Positions 23,250 through 30,759 of a DNA stretch of 64,000 nt are shown here, one piece after another; within the stretch, counting starts at the first letter, position 1, and each line of letters begins with the position of its first letter. The notes under the pieces are model-generated. The model made no database searches. It saw only the letters and a program-made list of their open reading frames with translations, and was not told the DNA's origin. The DNA is from RYN-230 sp036497945. Lineage in GTDB: Bacteria; Actinomycetota; Actinomycetes; Streptosporangiales; Streptosporangiaceae. A program made the translations under genes and the position numbers. The stretch is from contig DASXIN010000179.1 of NCBI GenBank assembly GCA_036497945.1, forward strand, positions 1 to 64,000. The letters run 5' to 3'.

Positions 23250-24137
23250 ATGTCCGCGCTCGCCCAGAGCCGCCCGGCCGGGCCAGGCACCGCCAGCCGG
23301 GCCCCGGCCGGGCGCGGCAAGCTGTCCCCGCTCACCCTGGTCACCTACCTGGCCGGCCTGCTGCTGGTCGGGGTGACCGTGGTCCCGCTGCTGTTCGTCT
23401 TCCTGGACGGCGCCAAGAACAACGCGCAGATCAACTCGTCGGCCACCGGGCTACCGCATCCGTGGGACTGGCACAACTACGGCCGCCTGCTCAGCTCGGC
23501 CGCGTTCTGGCAGCCGCTGGCCAACAGCGCGGAGGTCGCGATCCTGGTCACCGCGCTGGTCCTGGTGCTCGGCTCGATGGCCGCGTTCGCGCTGTCCCGG
23601 TACTCGTTCCGCGGCCGGGAAGGCCTGTTCCTGGTGTTCGCGATCGGGCTGCTCTGGCCGCTCAACGCGGCCGCGCTGCCGCTGTACCTGCTGCTGGACA
23701 AGCTGGGCCTGGTGGACAACCTGCTCGGCCTGGTGCTCTGCGAGGCGGCTTTCGCGCTGCCGCTCACCGTGGTCATCCTGCGCCCGTTCATGCGGGAGAT
23801 CCCCGTCGAGCTGGAAGACGCGGCCGTGGTGGACGGGGCCAGCCGGCTGCAGTTCTTCCTCCGCGTGCTGCTCCCGCTGTCCCGGCCCGCGCTGGCCACC
23901 GTGGCCGTGCTGGCCTTCATCAACAGCTGGAACCAGTACCTGCTCCCGCTGCTGCTGTTCACCAGCACGGGTCACTACACGCTGCCGCTGGCGGTGGCCA
24001 ACTTCCAGACCCAGTTCGCCCAGGACACGGCCAGCATCCTGGCCTTCACCGCGCTGTCCATGGTGCCCGCGCTGGCCTGTTTCGTCTTTGCCCAGCGGCA
24101 TCTCGTCGGCGGCTTCACCGGCGCGGTCAAGGGCTGA
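23250..24137 (+). CDS. sugar ABC transporter permease, MalG type
   Basis: A 295-residue membrane protein of the MalG branch: first helix LVTYLAGLLLVGVTVVPLLF, then LSRYSFRGREGLFLVFAIGL, and EAA loop ELEDAAVVDGASRLQFFLRV. The last helix is followed by a short basic tail (GGFTGAVKG). ATG 23250 lies 5 bases after the first permease stop, indicating coupled translation. It completes the two-permease channel of the importer. The operon appears to end here. Confidence 0.93.
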   Translation: MSALAQSRPAGPGTASRAPAGRGKLSPLTLVTYLAGLLLVGVTVVPLLFVFLDGAKNNAQINSSATGLPHPWDWHNYGRLLSSAAFWQPLANSAEVAILVTALVLVLGSMAAFALSRYSFRGREGLFLVFAIGLLWPLNAAALPLYLLLDKLGLVDNLLGLVLCEAAFALPLTVVILRPFMREIPVELEDAAVVDGASRLQFFLRVLLPLSRPALATVAVLAFINSWNQYLLPLLLFTSTGHYTLPLAVANFQTQFAQDTASILAFTALSMVPALACFVFAQRHLVGGFTGAVKG

Positions 24138-24234
24138 CCGCGGGTAGGACGAAAGTCCCGCCCGGTCAGGCCGATGGTCGCTGAACCCGGTGGCCCGCCA
24201 CGCGCACACTGGTAGTTGTGGGGGAGGCGGCGCC

Positions 24235-24849
24235 ATGGGGCTGAGCCGGACCGCGGCACCGCGGCCGCCCCGCGCGCTGTGGCTGCGCGGGTACTGGCCG
24301 GACCGCAATCCGCTGCGCCGCACCGCGGACCGGGTCGAGGCGGCCATCATCGCGGCCGCCTTGGTGCTGTTCCTGGCCGGCGCGCCGCTGCTCGCGCTGT
24401 TCGCCTGGCACTGGGCCAACGCCGCCGCGCTCCGCATGCAGCACCGCCAGCAGTCCTCCTGGCATCAGGTCAGCGCGGTACTGCTGGCCAACGCCCGGCC
24501 GGTGGTGGACATCGGGTACGGCGGGGTGCCCGGCTCCGAAGTGCCAGCCCGGTGGACCGCCCCGGACGGGACGGCGCGGACCGGTGACGTGCCCGCCCCG
24601 GCCAGCACCCGGGCCGGCAGCACGCTGCGCCTCTGGGTGGACGAGTCAGGCGCGCAGACCGGCCCGCCGCTGCGCGCCCAGCAGGCCGCCGGCCAGGCCG
24701 CGCTGGCCAGCGTGCTGGCCCCGTTCGCCCTGGGCACGGTGCTGATCTGTGCCGTCTCGCTGGCCGTCTACATCCTGGACCGGCGCCGACTGGCGGCCTG
24801 GGCGGCCGACTGGCGGGCCACCGGCCCGCGCTGGAACAGCCACCGCTAA
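24235..24849 (+). CDS. Rv1733c-like two-helix membrane protein
   Basis: A 204-residue protein with two transmembrane helices (AAIIAAALVLFLAGAPLLAL near 44-63 and LAPFALGTVLICAVSLAVYI near 165-184) flanking an extracellular domain with PVVDIGYGGVPG and the ARWTAPDGTARTGDVPAP motif. This layout is that of the Rv1733c family, widespread in actinobacteria and of unknown function (Rv1733c itself is a dormancy-regulon protein). Start ATG 24235 follows GGGGGAGG. Its stop overlaps the stress-protein stop by 4 bases. Confidence 0.82.
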   Translation: MGLSRTAAPRPPRALWLRGYWPDRNPLRRTADRVEAAIIAAALVLFLAGAPLLALFAWHWANAAALRMQHRQQSSWHQVSAVLLANARPVVDIGYGGVPGSEVPARWTAPDGTARTGDVPAPASTRAGSTLRLWVDESGAQTGPPLRAQQAAGQAALASVLAPFALGTVLICAVSLAVYILDRRRLAAWAADWRATGPRWNSHR

Positions 24850-25313
24850 GCCGGCACCGGAAGGTCGGTCATCGCGTCGCTGACCACGACCACCGGGCAC
24901 GGTGCGTGCCGCAGGCAGGCCCGGGCCACCGGCCCGATGCCGCCCGGCGCGCACTGGGTCGCGCTGCCCAGCACCAGCAGGTCAGCCCCGGCGGCGTGAT
25001 CGAGCAGCACCCGGGCCGCGAGTCCCTCCGCGACCTGGACCATCACCGGGACCAGCGGGGCTGCGCCGAGCGCCCCGGCCACGTCGGCCTGCAGCCGGTC
25101 GGCCGCGCGGCGATGGTCCTCCGCGCCGACCGGCAGGCAAGTGTGTGAGGCGTACGGTGCCACCCGTTTCGCCGCGTCTTCCCAGGCGCGCACGACCTGC
25201 AAGGCGGATTCCCGCAAGCCTGCTTCACGAACTGCCCAGCGCAGTGCGGCGAGTGAGGCCATCGACCCGTCCACTCCCACCACGATGCGCGGCAGCGCCA
25301 GATCCTGATTCAG
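24846..25313 (-). CDS. universal stress protein family (probable CTG start)
   Basis: A 155-residue UspA-type protein: RIVVGVDGSMASLAALRWAV at the N-terminus and the nucleotide-loop region LLVLGSATQCAPGGIGPVA, ending RHAPCPVVVVSD. These proteins bind ATP and aid survival in stress or hypoxia. The in-frame ATG at 25400 adds 29 residues that are low complexity and unlike the family. A strong box CAAAGGGGG (25321-25329) sits seven bases before a CTG codon at 25313, so I chose CTG. The usual GRGHGG-type loop residues are changed here. It is convergent with the Rv1733c-like gene. Confidence 0.8.
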   Translation of the reverse strand: MNQDLALPRIVVGVDGSMASLAALRWAVREAGLRESALQVVRAWEDAAKRVAPYASHTCLPVGAEDHRRAADRLQADVAGALGAAPLVPVMVQVAEGLAARVLLDHAAGADLLVLGSATQCAPGGIGPVARACLRHAPCPVVVVSDAMTDLPVPA

Positions 25314-25560
25314 CTCGGCACCCCCTTTGCAGGTCCGTCGGGCGGGCCGGCTCCGGCACGATGACCGCGGCGTCCTGCTGCCGGAGGTACAGATACCCAA
25401 AGCCAGCTCCTCTCACCCACGCGTCCCATCATGGACCGCCGCGTCGCCCCCGACATCACCCGTATGGAGTGCGGCTCCGGGTTACCGCCGGTGATCAAGG
25501 AAACATCAGCCGGCTCAGGCGTTCGGGCCAGCCTGGTCACGCGGCCGGCCGCCGGACGGC

Positions 25561-26496
25561 TCAGCGCCGGAGAAGTGACATCCGGTCCACCGGCGGGGCC
25601 GGCAGTGGCCGCCCGTGATACCCGGATACCTGGCCGAACCGGGTGCTCTGGGTCCAGTCCCGGGCCGCCGTGACGATCTCCTCCGGGGTCCGGCCGACGA
25701 AGTTCCACCACATCAGCAGCGGCTCGCCGAGCGGCTCGCCGCCGAGCAGCAGCAGCGTGCTGCCCGCCGCGGCGGCCAGGCTCACCGCATCCCGCCCGGT
25801 ACCCAGGTAGAGCAGCTGGCCGGGGGACAGCTCGGTGCCGCCCGCCTGGGCCTGCCCGGTCACCGTGAAGATCATGTGCTCGTGGGCCGGGTCCAGGCTG
25901 AGCCGCCCGCTGGACAGGCCGGCCGCCCGCAGCTGCGCCCCGGTCACCGGGGAGAACACGGTGGCGGGCGAGCGCACTCCGGCCAGCGTCCCGGCGAACA
26001 CGGTGACCTCGAACCCGGCCAGCCCGAAGGACGGCAGCTCGCCGTGATGCTCGAACGCCGGGGCCACCGACCGGTCCGCCCCGGGCAGCGCCAGCCACAG
26101 CTGCACGCCGTGCAGCGCCGGGTCATGGTCCTCCGGTGACTCCTCGGAGTGCGCGATGCCGCGGCCGGCCGTCATCAGGTTCAGCTGGCCGGGCTGGATC
26201 AGCTGCTCGCTGCCCAGGCTGTCCCGGTGCAGCACGTTCCCGGCCAGCAGCCAGGTCACCGTCTGCAGCCCGATGTGCGGGTGCGGCGGCACCCGCATCC
26301 CGGCCACCCCGTCCACCGACATCGGCCCGTAGTGATCCACGAAGCACCAGGCGCCGACGCTGCGCCGCCGCCGCAGCGGCATCAGCCGCCGCACCTCCAG
26401 GTCACCGACCCGGGCCACCCGGGCCTCGGTCAGTTCCGGCTCGGGCGCGCCGTCCGGGGCGTCCGGCACCGTCACATCCGCGTCGACTGTGCTCAT
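25561..26496 (-). CDS. pirin family protein
   Basis: A 311-residue bicupin. The N-terminal cupin has the metal ligands in PPHPHIGLQTVTWLLAG and the second motif TAGRGIAHSEESPED. The C-terminal cupin follows (LSLDPAHEHMIFTVTG, LSPGQLLYLGTG). Pirins bind Fe or Ni; some have quercetin dioxygenase activity, others regulate proteins. The C-terminus (GRTPEEIVTAARDW) is the usual pirin-C end. Start ATG 26496. It is divergent from the FAH-family gene. Its role here is unknown. Confidence 0.9.
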   Translation of the reverse strand: MSTVDADVTVPDAPDGAPEPELTEARVARVGDLEVRRLMPLRRRRSVGAWCFVDHYGPMSVDGVAGMRVPPHPHIGLQTVTWLLAGNVLHRDSLGSEQLIQPGQLNLMTAGRGIAHSEESPEDHDPALHGVQLWLALPGADRSVAPAFEHHGELPSFGLAGFEVTVFAGTLAGVRSPATVFSPVTGAQLRAAGLSSGRLSLDPAHEHMIFTVTGQAQAGGTELSPGQLLYLGTGRDAVSLAAAAGSTLLLLGGEPLGEPLLMWWNFVGRTPEEIVTAARDWTQSTRFGQVSGYHGRPLPAPPVDRMSLLRR

Positions 26497-26748
26497 GTCC
26501 CTATTGTGCGCAACGCCGGCGCCTGCTCACTGCCGTCCGGACCCCGCGGGGTGCCGGGCGGCGCCGGGTCCATGAGCCCACGATGTGTGCGTGCATGGCG
26601 GTCCGTGGCTGGATGTCGTGCTGCCGCCGGGCACGGAGATTACGCTGACCCTGCGGCTGCGGACCCCGGTCCGCCCGCCGTCGGTGCGTGCCCCCTGGCG
26701 CCCCGCCTGACCGACGGAAGCCCCAGCAGGAAGGACGAGCAGCACTCC

Positions 26749-27600
26749 ATGCGACTCGCGCGAAGCGGACCACCTGGCGGTGAGATCCCGGTCGTGGCCG
26801 GGGCCGACGGCCGGTGGCATGACCTCCGGCCGGTCACGGCGGACATCGACCCCCGTTTCCTGGCCGGCGACGGGGTGAGCTGGGCCCGGGCGGCCCTGGA
26901 TGAAGGCGAGCTGCCGCCGGCCGAGGGACCGGGCCGGTTCGGCCCGCCGCTCGCGCCGACCGGGAAGATCGTCTGCGTCGGGCTGAACTACTCCGACCAT
27001 GCGGCCGAGACCGGTGCGGATGCTCCTGCCGAGCCGATCCTGTTCATGAAGGCGCCGGACACGGTGGTCGGCCCGGCCGACGACGTGCTCATCCCGCGCG
27101 GCTCGGTGAAGACCGACTACGAGGTCGAACTGGCCGTGGTGATCGGCCGCGAGGCGGCCTACCTGGACGGCCCGGAGCAGGCGGCCGGCGTCATCGCCGG
27201 CTACGCGATCAGCAACGACGTGTCCGAGCGGACCTTCCAGATCGAGCGCGGCGGGCAGTGGGACAAGGGCAAGAACTGCGCGACGTTCAACCCGCTGGGC
27301 CCGTGGCTGGTGACCGCCGACGCGGTGCCCGACCCGCAGTCGCTCGGCCTGCGGCTGTCGGTGAACGGCGAGTTGCGCCAGGACAGCAGCACCAGCAAGA
27401 TGATCTTCGACGTGCGGTACCTGGTCTGGTACATCAGCGCGTTCATGACGCTGTACCCCGGTGATGTGATCAACACGGGTACCCCGGCCGGGGTGGCCCT
27501 GGGCGATCCGGATCGCCGCCCCTACCTGAAGGCTGGAGACGTGGTCGAGCTGGAAATCGATGGTCTGGGCCGCCAGCGGCAGCTGCTGCGGGATGCCTGA
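26749..27600 (+). CDS. fumarylacetoacetate hydrolase (FAH) family protein
   Basis: A 283-residue protein with the FAH fold: KIVCVGLNYSDHAAETGADA then EPILFMKAPDTVVGPADDV, metal-ligand acidic residues in KTDYEVELAVVIG, and SNDVSERTFQ. It cleaves or hydrates 2-oxo acids such as acylpyruvates with a divalent metal. Start ATG 26749 follows AGGAAGGA. It is one base from the SDR gene, so the pair is translated together; FAH plus SDR is the ending of non-phosphorylative deoxy-sugar (L-fucose or L-rhamnose type) pathways, in which a 2,4-diketo-3-deoxy acid is split. That assignment is inference. Confidence 0.9.
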   Translation: MRLARSGPPGGEIPVVAGADGRWHDLRPVTADIDPRFLAGDGVSWARAALDEGELPPAEGPGRFGPPLAPTGKIVCVGLNYSDHAAETGADAPAEPILFMKAPDTVVGPADDVLIPRGSVKTDYEVELAVVIGREAAYLDGPEQAAGVIAGYAISNDVSERTFQIERGGQWDKGKNCATFNPLGPWLVTADAVPDPQSLGLRLSVNGELRQDSSTSKMIFDVRYLVWYISAFMTLYPGDVINTGTPAGVALGDPDRRPYLKAGDVVELEIDGLGRQRQLLRDA

Positions 27601-27601
27601 G

Positions 27602-28363
27602 ATGAGCGAACTGGACGGGCTGCACGCCCTGATCACCGGCGGGGCCTCGGGCATCGGGGCCGCGATGGCCAGCGCGTTCCACGCGGCCGGCGCGGCCGTG
27701 GTGGTGCTCGATGTGGCGGCGGCGCCGCCGGCCGGCCTGCCATCCGGCGCTGGCTACGTATCCGCGGACATCACCGACGACGCGGCGGTGCAGGCCGCGG
27801 TAGCCGCGGCCGCGGACCAGCTCGGCGGGCTGGACGTGCTGGTCAACAACGCGGGTATCGGCACCCGGGGCGGCGTCGTGGACAGCACCGACGAGGACTG
27901 GCTGCGGGTGCTCAACGTGAACGTGATCGGCACCGCCCGGGTGTCCCGCGCGGCCTGGCCCTACCTGTGCGAGTCCGCGCACGCCGCGGTGGTGAACACG
28001 TCCTCGGTCGCGGCCACCACCGGCCTGCCGCAGCGCGCCGTGTACTCGGCCAGCAAGGGCGCGGTGTCCGCGCTGACCCGGGCCATGGCGGCCGACGGGC
28101 TGGCCGAGGGCATCCGGGTCAACGCGGTCAACCCGGGCACGGCCGACACACCCTGGGTGGCCCGGCTGCTCGACGCGGCCGACGACCCGGAGGCGGAGCG
28201 GGCCGCGCTGGCCGCCCGGCAGCCGCACGGCCGGCTGGTCACCGCGGACGAGGTGGCCCAGGTCGTGGTGTACCTGGCGTCGCCCCGGGCGGGCTCGACC
28301 ACCGGCGCCGAGTTCGCGGTGGACGGCGGCCTGTCCCACCTGCGCCCGCGGCCCCGCTCATGA
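27602..28363 (+). CDS. short-chain dehydrogenase/reductase (SDR)
   Basis: A 253-residue NAD(P)-dependent oxidoreductase. The cofactor motif is TGGASGIG (residues 12-19), with NNAG, and the catalytic set Ser (NTSSVAA), Tyr148 and Lys152 (VYSASKG). Asp after VVVLDV suggests NAD preference. Start ATG 27602 is one base after the FAH stop. As a partner of an FAH enzyme it may oxidise a 2-keto-3-deoxy sugar acid. The C-terminal end overlaps a 39-codon ORF by 4 bases (ATGA). Confidence 0.9.
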   Translation: MSELDGLHALITGGASGIGAAMASAFHAAGAAVVVLDVAAAPPAGLPSGAGYVSADITDDAAVQAAVAAAADQLGGLDVLVNNAGIGTRGGVVDSTDEDWLRVLNVNVIGTARVSRAAWPYLCESAHAAVVNTSSVAATTGLPQRAVYSASKGAVSALTRAMAADGLAEGIRVNAVNPGTADTPWVARLLDAADDPEAERAALAARQPHGRLVTADEVAQVVVYLASPRAGSTTGAEFAVDGGLSHLRPRPRS

Positions 28364-28479
28364 CCGGCGACGGGCGCGATACTCCCTTCCTCCTACCGCA
28401 ACGGCGGGTGCGGCAGACGGCCGTCGCGCTGACCCAGGCCGAGTTCGAGCAGCACAAGGCCCGCATCCTCAACGGCTGA
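28360..28479 (+). CDS. 39-residue ORF with SHOCT-like tail
   Basis: A short frame starting at ATG 28360, overlapping the SDR stop by 4 bases, encodes 39 residues ending ALTQAEFEQHKARILNG. That last part resembles the SHOCT short C-terminal domain (LTxEEFxxxKxxLL) that closes many bacterial proteins. The first half has no recognisable content. It may be a small co-translated protein or the remnant of a deleted gene; the overlap gives modest support. Confidence 0.35.
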   Translation: MTGDGRDTPFLLPQRRVRQTAVALTQAEFEQHKARILNG

Positions 28480-28725
28480 CCCACCTATCCCGCTAGCCGC
28501 ACCAGTAACGTCCTTGGCGGTCACAACTTTCACTTGTCACCCGGGAGTGCGGAGTTTTGTCCCTTTTGCCGGGGTCGGCCGCACCGGAGGGGTGAAAAGA
28601 AGCTGGCCAACCACTCCTGCTCTCGATCAGGCGCCGCGCAGTTGGCCGGATGCCGTCCCGGCCGTGGTCGGGGGCCATGGCCCCGGGCAGGTCCCCCGCC
28701 GATGCCCTGATGAGCTATTTATCTG
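28480..28725. other. promoter region of the FadR-type regulator
   Basis: About 245 bases without a gene. It ends in a relatively AT-rich stretch (GAGCTATTTATCTGATGAATG) which likely carries the promoter and the operator listed at 28721-28748. Confidence 0.4.
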
Positions 28726-28748
28726 ATGAATGATGACTTTCATCAGAT
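28721..28748. promoter_or_regulatory. perfect inverted repeat, probable FadR/GntR operator
   Basis: ATCTGATGAA (28721-28730), an 8-base spacer and TTCATCAGAT (28739-28748) form a perfect 10-base inverted repeat. It overlaps the first in-frame ATG (28726) of the regulator gene, so the true translation start is likely downstream. Position and symmetry suggest autoregulation. Confidence 0.7.
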
Positions 28749-28794
28749 GAATCTTGCCGGGGTGAGGAAGGCGGGCGTATGCTTTCGCACCGAG

Positions 28795-29553
28795 ATGACC
28801 GCTGACCTGGCCGCCGGCCCGGCTGCCGAGCTGGCCGCCAACCGCAGCTACCGGAGCGACGGCGTGCACGGCCGGCTGGTGCACGACCTGGGCCGCCGCA
28901 TCGTGTCCGGCGAGTTCGCCCCGGGCGACCTGCTGCCCACCGAGACGGCCCTGGTCATCGAGCTGGGCTCGGGCCGGTCGGCGGTCCGCGAGGCGGTCAA
29001 GGTACTGACCGCCAAAGGGCTGGTCCGGACCAGGACCAAGACCGGCACGGTGGTGCTGCCCGAGACCACCTGGAACCTGCTCGACCCGGACGTGCTGGCC
29101 TGGCGGTACCAGACCGCGCCGACCGACCAGCAGCTCGACGACCTGGCCGGGCTCCGCGTCGCGCTGGAACCGGAGGCGGCCCGGCTGGCCGCGCGCAACC
29201 GCAGCAAGACCGCCACCGCGCCGATCGTGGCCGCCTACCAGCGGATGGCCGAAACGGTCGGTGACCCGGACACGTTCATCGTGCACGACCTGGCCTTCCA
29301 CCGGGCGATCGTGGCCGCGGGCGGCAACCTGCTGATGGCCCAGCTGTCCGATCTGCTGCACACCGCGCTGGCCGCCGCCCGGCAGGTGCACACCCGCAAC
29401 GTCCGGCGCAACAAGCGCTCGCTGGCCGCGCACCGGGAAGTCCTCGACGCGATCACCAGCCACGATGCCGAAACCGCGGCCACCCTGATGCGGAAGCTGG
29501 TGACCGGCGCCCAGCACGACATCCACCGCGACCGGCAGCAGAAAGCCCGCTGA
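28795..29553 (+). CDS. FadR/GntR-family regulator with FCD domain
   Basis: About 252 residues from ATG 28795. The winged-helix HTH (VHGRLVHDLGRRIVSGEFAP, LLPTETALVIELGSGRSAVR, REAVKVLTAKGLVRTRTKTG) is followed by an all-helical FCD effector domain with metal-ligand candidates (RVALEPEAARLAA, DLAFHRAIVAAGGN, AHREVLDAI). Such proteins repress sugar-acid or carboxylate operons until an acid binds. Earlier starts (ATG 28726, GTG 28762) are in frame, but the first lies within the inverted repeat. It is set 18 bases before the CoA-transferase operon and probably controls it and the FAH/SDR pair. Confidence 0.88.
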   Translation: MTADLAAGPAAELAANRSYRSDGVHGRLVHDLGRRIVSGEFAPGDLLPTETALVIELGSGRSAVREAVKVLTAKGLVRTRTKTGTVVLPETTWNLLDPDVLAWRYQTAPTDQQLDDLAGLRVALEPEAARLAARNRSKTATAPIVAAYQRMAETVGDPDTFIVHDLAFHRAIVAAGGNLLMAQLSDLLHTALAAARQVHTRNVRRNKRSLAAHREVLDAITSHDAETAATLMRKLVTGAQHDIHRDRQQKAR

Positions 29554-29571
29554 CCAACGAAGGGGAGGCCC

Positions 29572-30759
29572 ATGCCTGTGCTGGATGGATACCGCGTGCT
29601 GGACCTGTCGATCGCGATGGCCGGCCCGCTGGCCAGCATGCGGCTGGGCGACCTGGGCGCCGACGTGATCAAGGTCGAGCCGCTGGGCGGTGAGTGGCAG
29701 CGGCACACCTCGGCCGGCGGCGCCCAGGGCCACGAGGTCAACGCGTCGTTCCTGTCGCTGAACCGCAACAAGCGCAGCCTCGCCATCGACTTGAAGTCCG
29801 CGCGCGGCCAGCAGGTGGTGCACCGGCTGGCCAGCCAGGCCGACGTCGTGCTGCAGAACTACCGGCCCGGCGTGGCCGAGCGGCTCGGCGTGGACTACCC
29901 GACGATCAGCGGGATCAAGCCGGACATCGTCTATGTCTCGGTGTCCGGCTACGGGGAGACCGGCCCGTACACCAGGCGCCCGGGCCAGGACCTGCTGCTG
30001 CAGGCCATGGGCGGCGCGCTGTTCAGCACCGGGCAGCAGGACCAGCCACCCCAGGCCGCGCCGTACTTCCTGGTCGACGCGGTCACCGCCTACTCGGCGT
30101 TCGAGGGCGTGCTGGCCGCGCTGCTGCACCGGGAGCGCACCGGGGCAGGCCAGCTGGTCCAGGTGAACATGCTCGATGCGCTGATCGCCATGCAGATGCA
30201 GGAGCTCACCATCCGCACCGTTGGCGGCGTGCCGCAGCGGCGCGGTCAGCAGATCCACGCGCACTGCTACATCCGGGCGCCGTACGGCATCTTCCGCACC
30301 GCCGACGGCTACCTGGCGCTGGCCTTCCCTGACCTGGCCGCGCTGTCCGGGGCGCTGGACGCCCCGGAGCTCGGGCAGTGGGACGCCGAAGCGGACGGCT
30401 TCGCGCAGCGGGATGCCATCTCGGCCATCGTCACCGAGCGGCTGCGCACCAAGCCCACCGAGCACTGGCTCGCCGCGCTCGGCGAGCGCGGCATCTGGGC
30501 CGGGCCGGTGTACTCCTACGACGACCTGCTGGCCGACCCGCAGGTCCAGCACAACGGCTCGTTCGTCAGCTACCAGCACCCGACCGAGGGCCCGGTCACC
30601 ACGCCGGGTTTCGCGTTCGCGATGAGCGCCACCCCGGCCGCGGTCACCCGGCCCGCGCCCACCGCCGGCCAGCACACCGTCGAGGTGCTGGCCGAGGCGG
30701 GCCTGCCCGACGACGAGATCGACCGGCTGCTGGCCGACCGCGTGATCGGCGCCCGATGA
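29572..30759 (+). CDS. class III CoA-transferase (CaiB/BaiF family)
   Basis: A 395-residue protein that moves CoA between carboxylic acids via an Asp-CoA intermediate. Family motifs: YRVLDLSIAMAGPLASMRLG, LGADVIKVEPLGG, SLNRNKRSLAIDL, the catalytic Asp140 in PGQDLLLQAMGGA, and TGAGQLVQVNMLDAL. ATG 29572 follows AAGGGGAGG. It is the first gene of a set with 4-nt overlaps: its TGA is shared with the ATG of the next gene. Donor and acceptor acids are unknown. Confidence 0.92.
   Translation: MPVLDGYRVLDLSIAMAGPLASMRLGDLGADVIKVEPLGGEWQRHTSAGGAQGHEVNASFLSLNRNKRSLAIDLKSARGQQVVHRLASQADVVLQNYRPGVAERLGVDYPTISGIKPDIVYVSVSGYGETGPYTRRPGQDLLLQAMGGALFSTGQQDQPPQAAPYFLVDAVTAYSAFEGVLAALLHRERTGAGQLVQVNMLDALIAMQMQELTIRTVGGVPQRRGQQIHAHCYIRAPYGIFRTADGYLALAFPDLAALSGALDAPELGQWDAEADGFAQRDAISAIVTERLRTKPTEHWLAALGERGIWAGPVYSYDDLLADPQVQHNGSFVSYQHPTEGPVTTPGFAFAMSATPAAVTRPAPTAGQHTVEVLAEAGLPDDEIDRLLADRVIGAR

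Noticed and set aside
24138..24160. small hairpin after the second permease gene
   Set aside because: Only about four contiguous pairs with a bulge; too weak to call a terminator.
28627..30675. 682-codon minus-strand frame
   Set aside because: Antisense to the FadR-type regulator and CoA-transferase; low-complexity His/Arg/Gly composition.
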